From Candidatus Rokuibacteriota bacterium (GTDB lineage Bacteria > Methylomirabilota > Methylomirabilia > Rokubacteriales > CSP1-6), in NCBI GenBank assembly GCA_023248995.1, contig JAHFDN010000023.1, positions 4,731 to 46,317 on the forward strand: a stretch of 41,587 nucleotides of DNA. The letters run 5' to 3'. Positions within the stretch are counted from its first letter, which is position 1, and each line of letters begins with the position of its first letter. The translations under genes were made by a program, and so were the position numbers. The notes under the pieces are model-generated. The model was not told the origin of the DNA, ran no database searches, and was given only the letters and a program-made list of their open reading frames with translations. Below are positions 30,349 through 38,154 of the stretch, piece by piece.

Positions 30349-31726
30349 GTTTGCCGAGCGGGCGCTCCGCACCGTTCGCCGCCACGCGATGCTCGCCGGC
30401 GGCGAAACTGTTCTCGTGGGCGTGTCGGGCGGCGCCGACTCCGTCGCCCTCGCCCGCGTGCTGCTGGCCCTTGGCCCTCGCCTCGACCTGACTCTCAAGA
30501 TCCTGCACGTGAACCACGGCCTCCGCGCGGAGGCGGACGCGGAGGCAGCCTTCGTCGAGGCCCTGGGCCGCCGCTGGGGCGTCCCCGTGGTCGTGGAGCG
30601 TCTGGGGCTGACGCCCGGACCGGGACAGTCGCTGGAAGCGCGCGCGCGCGGGGAGCGCTACGCGGCGTTCAGGAGGTGGGCCGGCGCCCTCGGGGCCTCT
30701 CGGGTCGCCCTCGGCCACACGGCCGACGATCAGGCCGAGACCGTGCTCATGCGGCTTCTGGAAGGCGCCGGTCCCCGGGGTCTGGCCGGAATTCCCGCCG
30801 TGAGGGGCCTCTTCATCCGGCCGCTGATCGAGGTGCGCCGCCAGGAGATCGAGGCCGAGTTGCGCCGGGCCGGCGTCGAATGGGTGGAGGATCCGTCCAA
30901 CCGCGATCTCAAACTCCTCCGAAACCGGATTCGTCACGACCTGCTCCCGTTCCTCGCGTCCACGTACAATCCACGGATCACCGAGGCGCTCGGCCGTGCC
31001 GGGGCTCTCGTGCGCGAGCTGGTGCAGGACCTGGAACGATCGGCGGTGGCTGAGCTGGCTCGCCTCGTCGAGACGGACGAGGGGGGGCTGGTCCTTTCCC
31101 GCACCGCTCTCCGGGCGCTGCCGCGCGGGATCGCCGAGGAAATTCTCCGTCAGGCCCTCGGGCGGCTCGGCGAGCGGGGGCCGCTCAGGGCGTGGGCCCA
31201 GCGCGCGCTGACGAGGCCGCTCGACCTCGACAGGCCGGCGCCACTCAGGCTCGGCCGCGCGTGGCTCGAGGTGAGCGGGGATCGGGTCCGCCTTTCTCGC
31301 GGCCCCGCGCTTGCCCTGACCGAGGGCGTTCTTCCCGTGCCGGGCTCGGTCGTACTCCCCGAGGCCGGGCTAAGGCTCGAGGCGCGGGAGTTCGAGCGCC
31401 CCGACGGCTACCGGCCACCCACCGATCCCTCGACCGCGGCCTTCGACCGCGCCCGCCTCGCCGGCACCCTCGGCGTCAGGAGCCGTCGAGCGGGCGACCG
31501 CTTCCACCCGTTCGGGGCTCCCGGCGGAAAGCGGCTCAAGGCCTTCCTGATTGACGTCAAGATCCCTCGCTGGCGCCGCGACCGCCTGCCCCTCCTTCTG
31601 GCGAACGGCGAGGTCGCCTGGGTGGTGGGCGTGCGTCGTGGCGCGATCGCGCCGATCACAGAAGCCACCCAGTGTATCCTCGAGGTGACGGCGACCCCTC
31701 TTGGCGGGGGTCGGGCACCGGAGTAA
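30332..31726 (+). CDS. tilS: tRNA(Ile)-lysidine synthase
   Basis: A 464-residue TilS. It modifies C34 of the CAT-anticodon tRNA-Ile to lysidine using ATP, so the tRNA reads AUA. The PP-loop VSGGADSVALARVL is near residue 33; further family blocks are LGHTADDQAETVLMRLL, GLAGIPAVRG, EDPSNRD and RNRIRHDLLPFL. The C-terminal tRNA-binding domain ends in WRRDRLPLLLANGEVAWVVGVR. It starts at a GTG that overlaps the moaDE gene by 17 bases. Confidence 0.93.
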   Translation: MTTDAEFAERALRTVRRHAMLAGGETVLVGVSGGADSVALARVLLALGPRLDLTLKILHVNHGLRAEADAEAAFVEALGRRWGVPVVVERLGLTPGPGQSLEARARGERYAAFRRWAGALGASRVALGHTADDQAETVLMRLLEGAGPRGLAGIPAVRGLFIRPLIEVRRQEIEAELRRAGVEWVEDPSNRDLKLLRNRIRHDLLPFLASTYNPRITEALGRAGALVRELVQDLERSAVAELARLVETDEGGLVLSRTALRALPRGIAEEILRQALGRLGERGPLRAWAQRALTRPLDLDRPAPLRLGRAWLEVSGDRVRLSRGPALALTEGVLPVPGSVVLPEAGLRLEAREFERPDGYRPPTDPSTAAFDRARLAGTLGVRSRRAGDRFHPFGAPGGKRLKAFLIDVKIPRWRRDRLPLLLANGEVAWVVGVRRGAIAPITEATQCILEVTATPLGGGRAPE

Positions 31727-31771
31727 GATGGAAGTCTGATTCTCCCCCGCTCCCCACAAGGAGGGTGTTCG

Positions 31772-32908
31772 GTGCCGGCCAGGTGGCTTCTACTTCTTCT
31801 CGCAGGCTTCCTTCTGCTGCCGTCGCCCCGGAGCGCCGCCGCCCAAGAGTCGCCCGACCCCAGGGCCGTGCTGCGCGCTATGGAGGAAGCCTTCGTGGCC
31901 GTCGCGGAGCACGTCATGCCGTCGGTGGTCAACGTCACGACCACGCCGAAGCGGGAAGCGGGCCCCGGAAGACCCGAGGTCGAGGAACGCTTCCGGGAAT
32001 TCTTCGGGCCCGAGTTCTACGAGCGCTTCTTCCGGGAGCGAGGGCCACGCGAACACGTGCGCGCCGCGGGATCGGGGGTGATCGTGGATTCCCGCGGCTA
32101 CATCCTCACCAACAATCACGTCATCGAGAACGCCGCGGAGATCCAGGTGCGGCTGTCGGATCAGCGGAAGCTGCCGGCCCGACTCGTCGGTCGGGATCCC
32201 AAAACGGATCTCGCGGTGCTCAAGGTCGAGGCGGACGGGCCGCTGCCGGTGGCTCCGCTGGGGGACTCGGACCGCCTTCGGGTCGGCCAATGGGCGATCG
32301 CCATCGGGAATCCCTTCGGCCTGGATCGGACCGTGACCCTCGGCATCATCTCCGCCACCGGCCGGATGCGGCTGGGGGTTTCGCAGTTCGAGAACTTCAT
32401 CCAGACGGACGCCTCCATCAACCCGGGCAACTCCGGCGGGCCGCTCTTGGACTTGGACGGCAAGGTGATCGGCGTCAACAGCGCCATCGTCTCGACCGGG
32501 CAGGGGATCGGGTTTTCCATTCCGATCAATATGGCCAAGGAGGTCATGGGGCAGCTCATCGAGAAAGGGCGTGTCGTTCGCGGGTGGCTCGGCGTCGTGA
32601 TCCAGGATCTGAGCGACGACTTGGCGCCGGGCTTCGGCGTGCCGGCACGGAGCGGCGTCCTCGTCTCCGACGTCATGACGGGCAGCCCCGCCGAGACGGC
32701 CGGCGTCCGCGTGGGAGACATCATCGTCGAGTTTGCCGGCCACGCCATCCGGGAGGTGCCGGACCTCCAGCGGCGCGTGGCCGCGACGTCGCCCGCCCGC
32801 CCCGTCGCGCTCACGGTGCTGCGAGACAAGAAATCCTCCCGCCTCACGGTCACGCTCGGCGAGATGCCCGCGGAGGAAACCCTGGTCGCCGCCGCGCCCG
32901 CGCCGTAG
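31772..32908 (+). CDS. HtrA/DegP-type serine protease, ended early by an amber codon
   Basis: A 378-residue periplasmic trypsin-like protease: signal peptide (PARWLLLLLAGFLLLPSPRSAAAQ), protease domain with His116 (TNNHVI), Asp146 (KTDLAVLKV) and Ser221 (NPGNSGGP), then PDZ1 (residues about 270-360). It stops at TAG 32906-32908. The same frame continues at once with GWGLTVAALTPELA and a second PDZ domain, which in DegP/DegQ belongs to the same chain. The product as read has one PDZ, like DegS-type proteases, and may still be active. The GTG start at 31772 has an AAGGAGG site upstream. It degrades or refolds damaged envelope proteins. Confidence 0.88.
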   Translation: MPARWLLLLLAGFLLLPSPRSAAAQESPDPRAVLRAMEEAFVAVAEHVMPSVVNVTTTPKREAGPGRPEVEERFREFFGPEFYERFFRERGPREHVRAAGSGVIVDSRGYILTNNHVIENAAEIQVRLSDQRKLPARLVGRDPKTDLAVLKVEADGPLPVAPLGDSDRLRVGQWAIAIGNPFGLDRTVTLGIISATGRMRLGVSQFENFIQTDASINPGNSGGPLLDLDGKVIGVNSAIVSTGQGIGFSIPINMAKEVMGQLIEKGRVVRGWLGVVIQDLSDDLAPGFGVPARSGVLVSDVMTGSPAETAGVRVGDIIVEFAGHAIREVPDLQRRVAATSPARPVALTVLRDKKSSRLTVTLGEMPAEETLVAAAPAP

Positions 32909-33199
32909 GGCTGGGGGCTGACGGTGGCCGCGCTGACCCCGGAGCTGGCGGCGCGATACGAGCTCAGCACCGGGGAGGGCGTGGTGGTCACCGACGTCGC
33001 CCCCGGCGGGCCTGCCGACCGGGCCGGGATCCGGGAAGGCGACGCGATCCTCCAGGTGGACCGCGCCCCCGTCCAGAGCGCCCAGGGGCTCCGGCAGGCT
33101 CTCGCGAAGGTCAAGCCGGGGGAGCTGGTCGCCGTCTACCTCCAGCGTGGGGGCGGCCGGAACGAGTACGTGGTCCTGAAGGGACCCGAGCCCAAGTAG
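32909..33199 (+). pseudogene. Second PDZ domain of the HtrA protease, cut off by the amber codon
   Basis: In the same frame as the protease, after TAG 32906-32908, about 97 codons encode GWGLTVAALTPELAARYELS and a full PDZ domain (GVVVTDVAPGGPADRAGIREGDAILQVD), ending in TAG at 33199. A GTG at 32924 could start a free 91-residue PDZ protein, but no Shine-Dalgarno site precedes it. Together with the upstream part the length would be about 476 residues, normal for DegP/DegQ. It may be a true nonsense mutation, a sequence error or a read-through site. Confidence 0.75.
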
Positions 33200-33213
33200 G
33201 CCGGAGCGCGGCT

Positions 33214-34632
33214 GTGGTGGGAGAGCTCGCGAGGGGCGACCGGCCCGTGGTCATGACGGTGGACGACGAGGTCGGAGTGCGGGAGTCCTTCCGCCAGGTC
33301 CTCAAGGACGAGTGCGACGTCCTGGAGGCCACCGAGGGCACCGAAGCGCTGGCCCAGCTCCAGGCCCGGGAGGTGGATCTGGTCCTGCTCGACGTGCGCC
33401 TTCCGGCCCTGACCGGCCTCGAAGTCCTGGATCGGATCAAGGCGCTCGAGGACTCGGTGGAGGTCATCATGGTCACGGCGGTGCTCGACGTCCGGACTGC
33501 CGTGGAGGCCATCAAGCGGGGCGCCTACGACTACGTCACCAAGCCCTTCGACGTGGACGAGATGCTGGCGCTCGTCCGCCGCGCCCTCGAAAAGCGCGCG
33601 CTGCAGCGGGAGGTGCTGTACCTCCGCTCCGAGCTGGACCACGCCCGCGGTTTCGGCGACATCATCGGTCGTCACCCCGAGATGGTGCGGATCTACGAGC
33701 GCATCGCCCAGGTGGCCGAGACCACGGCGACCGTGCTCATCACCGGCGAGAGCGGGACCGGCAAGGAGCTCATCGCCCGCGCGATCCACCGCCAGGGTCC
33801 GCGGCGCGAGCGGCCGTTCGTGGCCGTCAACCTCGCGGCGATCCCGGAGCCGCTCCTGGAGTCCGAGCTGTTCGGCCACGAGAGAGGCGCCTTCACCGGC
33901 GCGTACCAGAAGAAGCTGGGGAAGTTCGAGCTGGCCCACAGCGGCACGCTCTTTCTGGACGAGGTGGGGGCGCTCCGGGTGGACCTGCAGGCGAAGCTGC
34001 TCCGGGCGATTCAGGAGCGCGAGATCGAGCGCATCGGCGGGACGCGGACCGTCAAGGTGGACGTCCGGATCATCGCCGCGACGAACGTGAACCTCAAGCA
34101 GGCCGTCCGGGATCGAGCCTTTCGCGAGGATCTGTACTACCGGCTCAACGTGATCCCGCTCGCCGTGCCGTCGCTCCGGGAGCGGCGGGAGGACATCCCG
34201 CTCCTGGTGGACCACTTCGTGAAAAAGCATAGCCGGGACTTCGGCAAGGCGGTTCGCGGGATCAGCCCGGGCGCGCTCCCGGTCCTCCTGGGCTACGACT
34301 GGCCGGGGAACGTCCGCGAGCTGGAAAACATCATCGAGCGCTCGGTCGTGCTGGCCACGGGGCCGGTCATCTATCTGCGGGATCTGCCCCTGGACCTGGC
34401 GCTGCCGGACGCGGCAGGGCGGAGCGATGAGCAGGGGCTGTCGCTCAGGGCGGCGCGGGAGCGCTTCGAGCGGCAGTTCATCCTGCGCGTGCTCGAGCGC
34501 GTGGAGTGGAACCAGAGCCGGGCGGCGCGCCTCCTGGGGCTCCACCGGAACACGCTGACGGCCAAGCTGGCCGGCTGGGGGCTCCGCCGCGGCGCGGCCC
34601 CCGGCCTTGATAGTTTCTCCGCCCCCGCCTAG
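33214..34632 (+). CDS. NtrC-family sigma-54-dependent response regulator
   Basis: A 472-residue activator with receiver, AAA+ and Fis-type helix-turn-helix domains. Receiver: acid pair Asp17-Asp18, phospho-Asp60 (LLDVRLPALTG), Lys in YVTKPFD. AAA+: Walker A GESGTGKE near 180, the sigma-54 contact loop GAFTGA intact, Walker B GTLFLDEVG, Arg-finger region RAFREDLYYRLNVIPL. The C-terminal helix-turn-helix (NQSRAARLLGLHRNTLTAKL) binds enhancer DNA. It opens RpoN promoters when phosphorylated. No kinase gene adjoins it. The start is one of two tandem GTG codons (33214 or 33217) with GGAG about 8 bases before. The PilX-like operon promoter at 7.5 kb is a possible target. Confidence 0.93.
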   Translation: MVGELARGDRPVVMTVDDEVGVRESFRQVLKDECDVLEATEGTEALAQLQAREVDLVLLDVRLPALTGLEVLDRIKALEDSVEVIMVTAVLDVRTAVEAIKRGAYDYVTKPFDVDEMLALVRRALEKRALQREVLYLRSELDHARGFGDIIGRHPEMVRIYERIAQVAETTATVLITGESGTGKELIARAIHRQGPRRERPFVAVNLAAIPEPLLESELFGHERGAFTGAYQKKLGKFELAHSGTLFLDEVGALRVDLQAKLLRAIQEREIERIGGTRTVKVDVRIIAATNVNLKQAVRDRAFREDLYYRLNVIPLAVPSLRERREDIPLLVDHFVKKHSRDFGKAVRGISPGALPVLLGYDWPGNVRELENIIERSVVLATGPVIYLRDLPLDLALPDAAGRSDEQGLSLRAARERFERQFILRVLERVEWNQSRAARLLGLHRNTLTAKLAGWGLRRGAAPGLDSFSAPA

Positions 34633-34675
34633 ACTCCCTCCAAGTCAGATGCCCGCGTGGCAGTCCGGCCGGCCC

Positions 34676-35731
34676 TCACGCGCCGGATAGAAACTCCAGC
34701 ATCAGGGTCCAGAGCCGCCAGAGATCGCCGAGCCGCTCTCCCTGGCCGGGATAGGTCTCCCCGGGCTCCACGTGGCCGACCGCACCCGCCACGACCAGGC
34801 GCGTTCCCGCCTTGCCGCTTGCCGCGGCGGCGAGCCTCAGGCTCTCGGTGAACGGCACCGCGGGATCCTGTCGGCCGTGGAGCAGCAGGAGCCGGGCGTG
34901 GATCCGGGGAACCACGTGCTCGGGCGAGAGGCGCTGCAGGAGATCCTGAAGCCCGGGCGGCAGCGCCCGCACCAGCGCGTCCACCCGCTCCGGGTCCCGG
35001 TTTTCCACGAGGCGCAGGACGGCCGCGCCCTCGGCCGAGAGGCTCCGCGGCGGTTCGCGGCTCGGGTCCGCCAGCCACGCGTCGAGCGCCCGTCGGTCGT
35101 CGGCCCTCGTCAGCAGGTCGAGATTCAGCCGAAGGAAGAGGCGGGCAGCCTCGGGCTGGGGCGAAGTGCGGCCTGAAATTCCGTCGTACGCGTACGCGCC
35201 CGTCAGGAAGTAACGGAGCAGTTCCACCGTGGAGGCGTACCCCCCCACGCTCAACACCACGCCGACCTCGCCCGCCACGCGCGGGTCGGCGGCCGCCAGG
35301 AGGGCCGGCCCCGCGCCCACGCTGACTCCCAGAAGGGCGACCTTTTCATCGGGGGTCTCGCGGCGGAGCGCCTGAATCGCCGTCACGACGGGCTCGGCGT
35401 CCTCCGGCCGGAGCCGGAGGCGCGTGAGGCCGGGGATGGTCGGGACCGCCACGCGAAATCCCGTCCGGGCGAGCAACCGGGCCGCCTGGCTGAGCCGCGG
35501 GTCGTCCTTCCCCCGGGCGGCCAGGCCGTGAACGAGGACCAGGCCCCGCGGGGTGCCAAGGCCGAGAGGGCGATAGATGTCGGCGCCCGTCGTGCCTCTG
35601 CCCAGCGGCTCCCTCACCGGGTCCGGCGTCAACGTGGAGAGGAGCGGGAATCTTCCGTCGGAGAGGAACTCGCTCAGGAAGGCCGTGATGACCCAACCGG
35701 TCCTTCCGGCTCCGAGGGCCGGAAGTGCCAC
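34676..35731 (-). CDS. Alpha/beta-hydrolase fold protein
   Basis: A 351-residue hydrolase. The first 20 residues are hydrophobic, so it is probably exported or anchored. Strand beta3 with the oxyanion turn reads GLVLVHGLAARG; the nucleophile elbow is LLGVSVGAGPALL (Ser of G-x-S-x-G); Asp is in LLLLHGRQDPAVPF and His in AVGHVEPGETYPGQG, so the triad is complete. The substrate is unknown, perhaps an ester or small amide. The GTG at 35731 is the first possible start after an in-frame TGA; the hydrophobic run continues a few codons upstream, so the true start may be a rarer codon. It lies 43 bases after the methyltransferase stop. Confidence 0.8.
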   Translation of the reverse strand: MALPALGAGRTGWVITAFLSEFLSDGRFPLLSTLTPDPVREPLGRGTTGADIYRPLGLGTPRGLVLVHGLAARGKDDPRLSQAARLLARTGFRVAVPTIPGLTRLRLRPEDAEPVVTAIQALRRETPDEKVALLGVSVGAGPALLAAADPRVAGEVGVVLSVGGYASTVELLRYFLTGAYAYDGISGRTSPQPEAARLFLRLNLDLLTRADDRRALDAWLADPSREPPRSLSAEGAAVLRLVENRDPERVDALVRALPPGLQDLLQRLSPEHVVPRIHARLLLLHGRQDPAVPFTESLRLAAAASGKAGTRLVVAGAVGHVEPGETYPGQGERLGDLWRLWTLMLEFLSGA

Positions 35732-35774
35732 GAGGAGGGAGAGGACGAGCCAGGCGAGCCGGGCGGCTATCGGC

Positions 35775-36425
35775 TTACTTCCGGTTCACGCACCAGAGCA
35801 GGCGCCAGCCGTTGAACAGGTTGACCTTCGTGTTGAGGTCGGCGGTGAGCCCGACCTCCATGAGCAGCGGCTCGAGGGCGAGGTTGGACTTCCAGCCGAG
35901 CCGCGTGCAGAGTGGGGCCACCAGGTCCTCCAGCGTCCCCGCCAGGCGGGAGGCGCTCCGGAAGTGGTTCAGGATCACGATGGTGCCCCCGGGCTTCACC
36001 ACCCGGCGCATTTCGCGGAGCACGCCCAGGGGATCGGGCACCGCGCTGATCACGTACGTGGCGAGCGCCCGGTCGAACTCGTTGTCGCCGAAGTCCACGG
36101 CCGCCGCGTCCATCACCTTCAGAGTGACGTTGGCCAGCCCGAGCTCTTCGACTTTCGCCTGGGCTTTCTCCAGCATCTTGTCCGACAGGTCTATGCCGGT
36201 GAGTCGGACGGGAGGGGGATACAGCGGAAGGTTCAGGCCGGTGCCGATCCCGACCTCGAGAATGCTCTCCTCCGGCTGGATGTCCAGGAGCTTGAGGGCC
36301 GCGACGCGTCCGGGGTGGAAGATCCGATCGAAAATGAAGTCGTAGACGGGAGAGTAGAGCGCGTAGGCACGCGTGACCTGCCGCTTCTCCAGCGCCGCGT
36401 CCACCAGTTCAAGCCTCCGTGCCAC
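35775..36425 (-). CDS. Class I SAM methyltransferase (PmtA/UbiE-like)
   Basis: A 216-residue methyltransferase. Motif I is LEVGIGTGLNLPLYP, motif II GIDLSDKMLEKAQ, then DAAAVDFGDNEFDRALATYVISAVPDP and PGGTIVILNHF. The GxGTGLNLPLY form and length match phosphatidylethanolamine N-methyltransferase of the Rhodobacter (PmtA) type, which makes phosphatidylcholine precursors at the membrane; menaquinone/ubiquinone methylation (UbiE) is the alternative. The GTG start at 36425 has only a poor ribosome site. The 97-base gap upstream to mgtE holds nothing I recognise. Confidence 0.82.
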   Translation of the reverse strand: MARRLELVDAALEKRQVTRAYALYSPVYDFIFDRIFHPGRVAALKLLDIQPEESILEVGIGTGLNLPLYPPPVRLTGIDLSDKMLEKAQAKVEELGLANVTLKVMDAAAVDFGDNEFDRALATYVISAVPDPLGVLREMRRVVKPGGTIVILNHFRSASRLAGTLEDLVAPLCTRLGWKSNLALEPLLMEVGLTADLNTKVNLFNGWRLLWCVNRK

Positions 36426-36522
36426 GCCGAGCCGTGAAACAGCCGCTGAGTCGCGCAGAGGGGGCGACCGCGCGTTATGTCTACCACACCACGAGCGCTC
36501 CTGCCAAGGGGATATTTCGCGC

Positions 36523-37869
36523 CTAGAGCAGGAACTTGATCAGGAGGGTCGCCAGCCCCAAAAAGGAAAAAAAGCCGAACACATCGGTGAAGGTGGTGAT
36601 GATCACGCTCGAGGCAATGGCGGGATCCATCCGGAAGACCTTGAGCACCAGCGGGACCAGCGTTCCCACGACCGCCGCGACCATCATGTTCAGGGTGAGG
36701 GCGACCCCGAGGATCAGGCTCAGGAGGATCTGGCCTTTCCACAGGTAGGCGATGAGGGCCATGACCACCCCGTTGGCGGCGCCCGTGGTGAGGCCGAGTA
36801 TGAGCTCCTTCTGGAGCACCCGCCGGAGCACGGAGAAGGTCATATCGCCGAGCGCGATGCCCCGGACCACCACGGTGGCGGTCTGGGTCGTTCCGATCCC
36901 CCCCATGGAAGCCACGATCGGCATGAACACGGCCAGGACCGCCAGCGTCTGGATGGAGCTCTCGAAGAGACCGATCACGGAGGCCGCCAGGATGGCCGTG
37001 GCCAGGTTGATGAGCAGCCAGACGAGCCGCTTGGGGAACGCTCTCTGAGGCGGGTCCAGGACGGTCTCGTCCCCGGCGACTCCGCCGAAGCGCTGGATGT
37101 CTTCGGTGGCCTCTTGCTGGATGACGTCGATGACGTCGTCCACCGTGACGGTGCCGAGCAGCCGGCGGTCGCCGTCCACCACGGGAACGGCCACGAGGTT
37201 GTACTTGGCCACCATGCGGGCGACCTCTTCCTGGTCGGTCTCGGGCGTCACGCTCACGATGTCCTCGTGCCGGATCAGCCGGATGGGGGTCGCCGGGTCG
37301 GCGGTGATCAGCCGACGGAGGGGCACCACGCCGACCAGGTGGTCGTGGTCGTCCACCACGTACAGGTAAAAGGCGTGTTCGGCGGACGCCGCCTTGCGGA
37401 CGTGGTCGAGGACCTGGGCGACGGTCATCTCCTCGTGGACCGCGACGAACTCGGGGGACATGATGCGGCCCGCGGTCTTTTCGCCGTACTCGAGGAGTTC
37501 CTGCACCTCTTCGGACTTTTCCTCCTCCATGAGGTCCAGGACCTTCTCGGCCTGCTCCTCCGAAAGCTCGTCCACCACCTGGGCCGCGTTGTCCGCGGGC
37601 ATCCGCTCGAGGATGCCGGACAGCTCGAGCTCGTCCAGGGCCCGGACGAGTTCCAGGAGCGTCTGGTCGTCCACCTCGTGAAGGGCCGCGCCCGCCTGCT
37701 CCGGGGGCAAGAGCCGGAAGACGATGGTCTGTTGCTCCACCGGCAGCTCCCGGAGCGTCCGCGCGATATCCTCGGGGTGGGCCTCCTCGAGGATCTGGGC
37801 GAGCCGCTCGCGGCGACCGCTCTCGAGCAGGTCCTTGACGGTCTCGACGAGGAGGACGGTCTCTTCCAT
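36523..37869 (-). CDS. mgtE: Magnesium transporter MgtE
   Basis: A 448-residue MgtE. The N-terminal helical domain (residues about 10-130) and two CBS domains (about 135-260; MSPEFVAVHEEMTVAQVL and VPVVDGDRRLLGTVTVDDVIDVI) close the channel when Mg2+ is high. Five C-terminal helices form the pore, with the conserved PIVASMGGIGTTQT and LTLNMMVAAVVGTLVPLVL segments. It imports Mg2+ through the inner membrane. Its ATG overlaps the stop of the LapA-like gene by one base (TGATG). It is the last gene of the DHH/LapA/MgtE operon. Confidence 0.95.
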   Translation of the reverse strand: MEETVLLVETVKDLLESGRRERLAQILEEAHPEDIARTLRELPVEQQTIVFRLLPPEQAGAALHEVDDQTLLELVRALDELELSGILERMPADNAAQVVDELSEEQAEKVLDLMEEEKSEEVQELLEYGEKTAGRIMSPEFVAVHEEMTVAQVLDHVRKAASAEHAFYLYVVDDHDHLVGVVPLRRLITADPATPIRLIRHEDIVSVTPETDQEEVARMVAKYNLVAVPVVDGDRRLLGTVTVDDVIDVIQQEATEDIQRFGGVAGDETVLDPPQRAFPKRLVWLLINLATAILAASVIGLFESSIQTLAVLAVFMPIVASMGGIGTTQTATVVVRGIALGDMTFSVLRRVLQKELILGLTTGAANGVVMALIAYLWKGQILLSLILGVALTLNMMVAAVVGTLVPLVLKVFRMDPAIASSVIITTFTDVFGFFSFLGLATLLIKFLL

Positions 37870-38150
37870 CAGCGGGTTTTTCCGATGGCCGATTCCGGTT
37901 TCCCGGCTTCGAGGTCGCGGAGGCGCGCCTCGAGCTGGCGGACCCGGGACCGGAGTTTCCAGTGCTGGACGAATGCGACCAGGCTCACGAGGATCGCCCC
38001 GACCGCGCCCGCGACCAGGACCACCGCGGCGAGGGGGGCGCGCTCGACCTGCCAGGCCAGGAACCGCACCGTGACCTGGTCGGCATTCTGGAGCGCGAAG
38101 ATCGCGATCGCGACCGCGACGAGGGCGATCAGGACGTAGACGGCTGGCAT
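37869..38150 (-). CDS. LapA-domain (DUF1049) membrane protein
   Basis: A 93-residue protein with two membrane helices (residues about 3-19, AIFALQNADQVTVRFL between, and 39-61) and a C-terminal coiled coil (KLRSRVRQLEARLRDLEAG), the standard layout of the LapA/DUF1049 family. In E. coli LapA takes part with LapB in controlling lipopolysaccharide synthesis; here no lapB gene is present, so only the family is claimed. It starts four bases after the DHH gene and overlaps mgtE by one base. Confidence 0.82.
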   Translation of the reverse strand: MPAVYVLIALVAVAIAIFALQNADQVTVRFLAWQVERAPLAAVVLVAGAVGAILVSLVAFVQHWKLRSRVRQLEARLRDLEAGKPESAIGKTR

Positions 38151-38154
38151 CGGG

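Noticed and set aside
32924-33199. Free-standing PDZ protein gene
   Set aside because: It is in frame with the HtrA gene and has no Shine-Dalgarno site; it fits better as the severed second PDZ domain.
34633-34675. Terminator between convergent regulator and hydrolase genes
   Set aside because: Only a GGCCGGCC palindrome lies nearby, with no stable stem and T-run.
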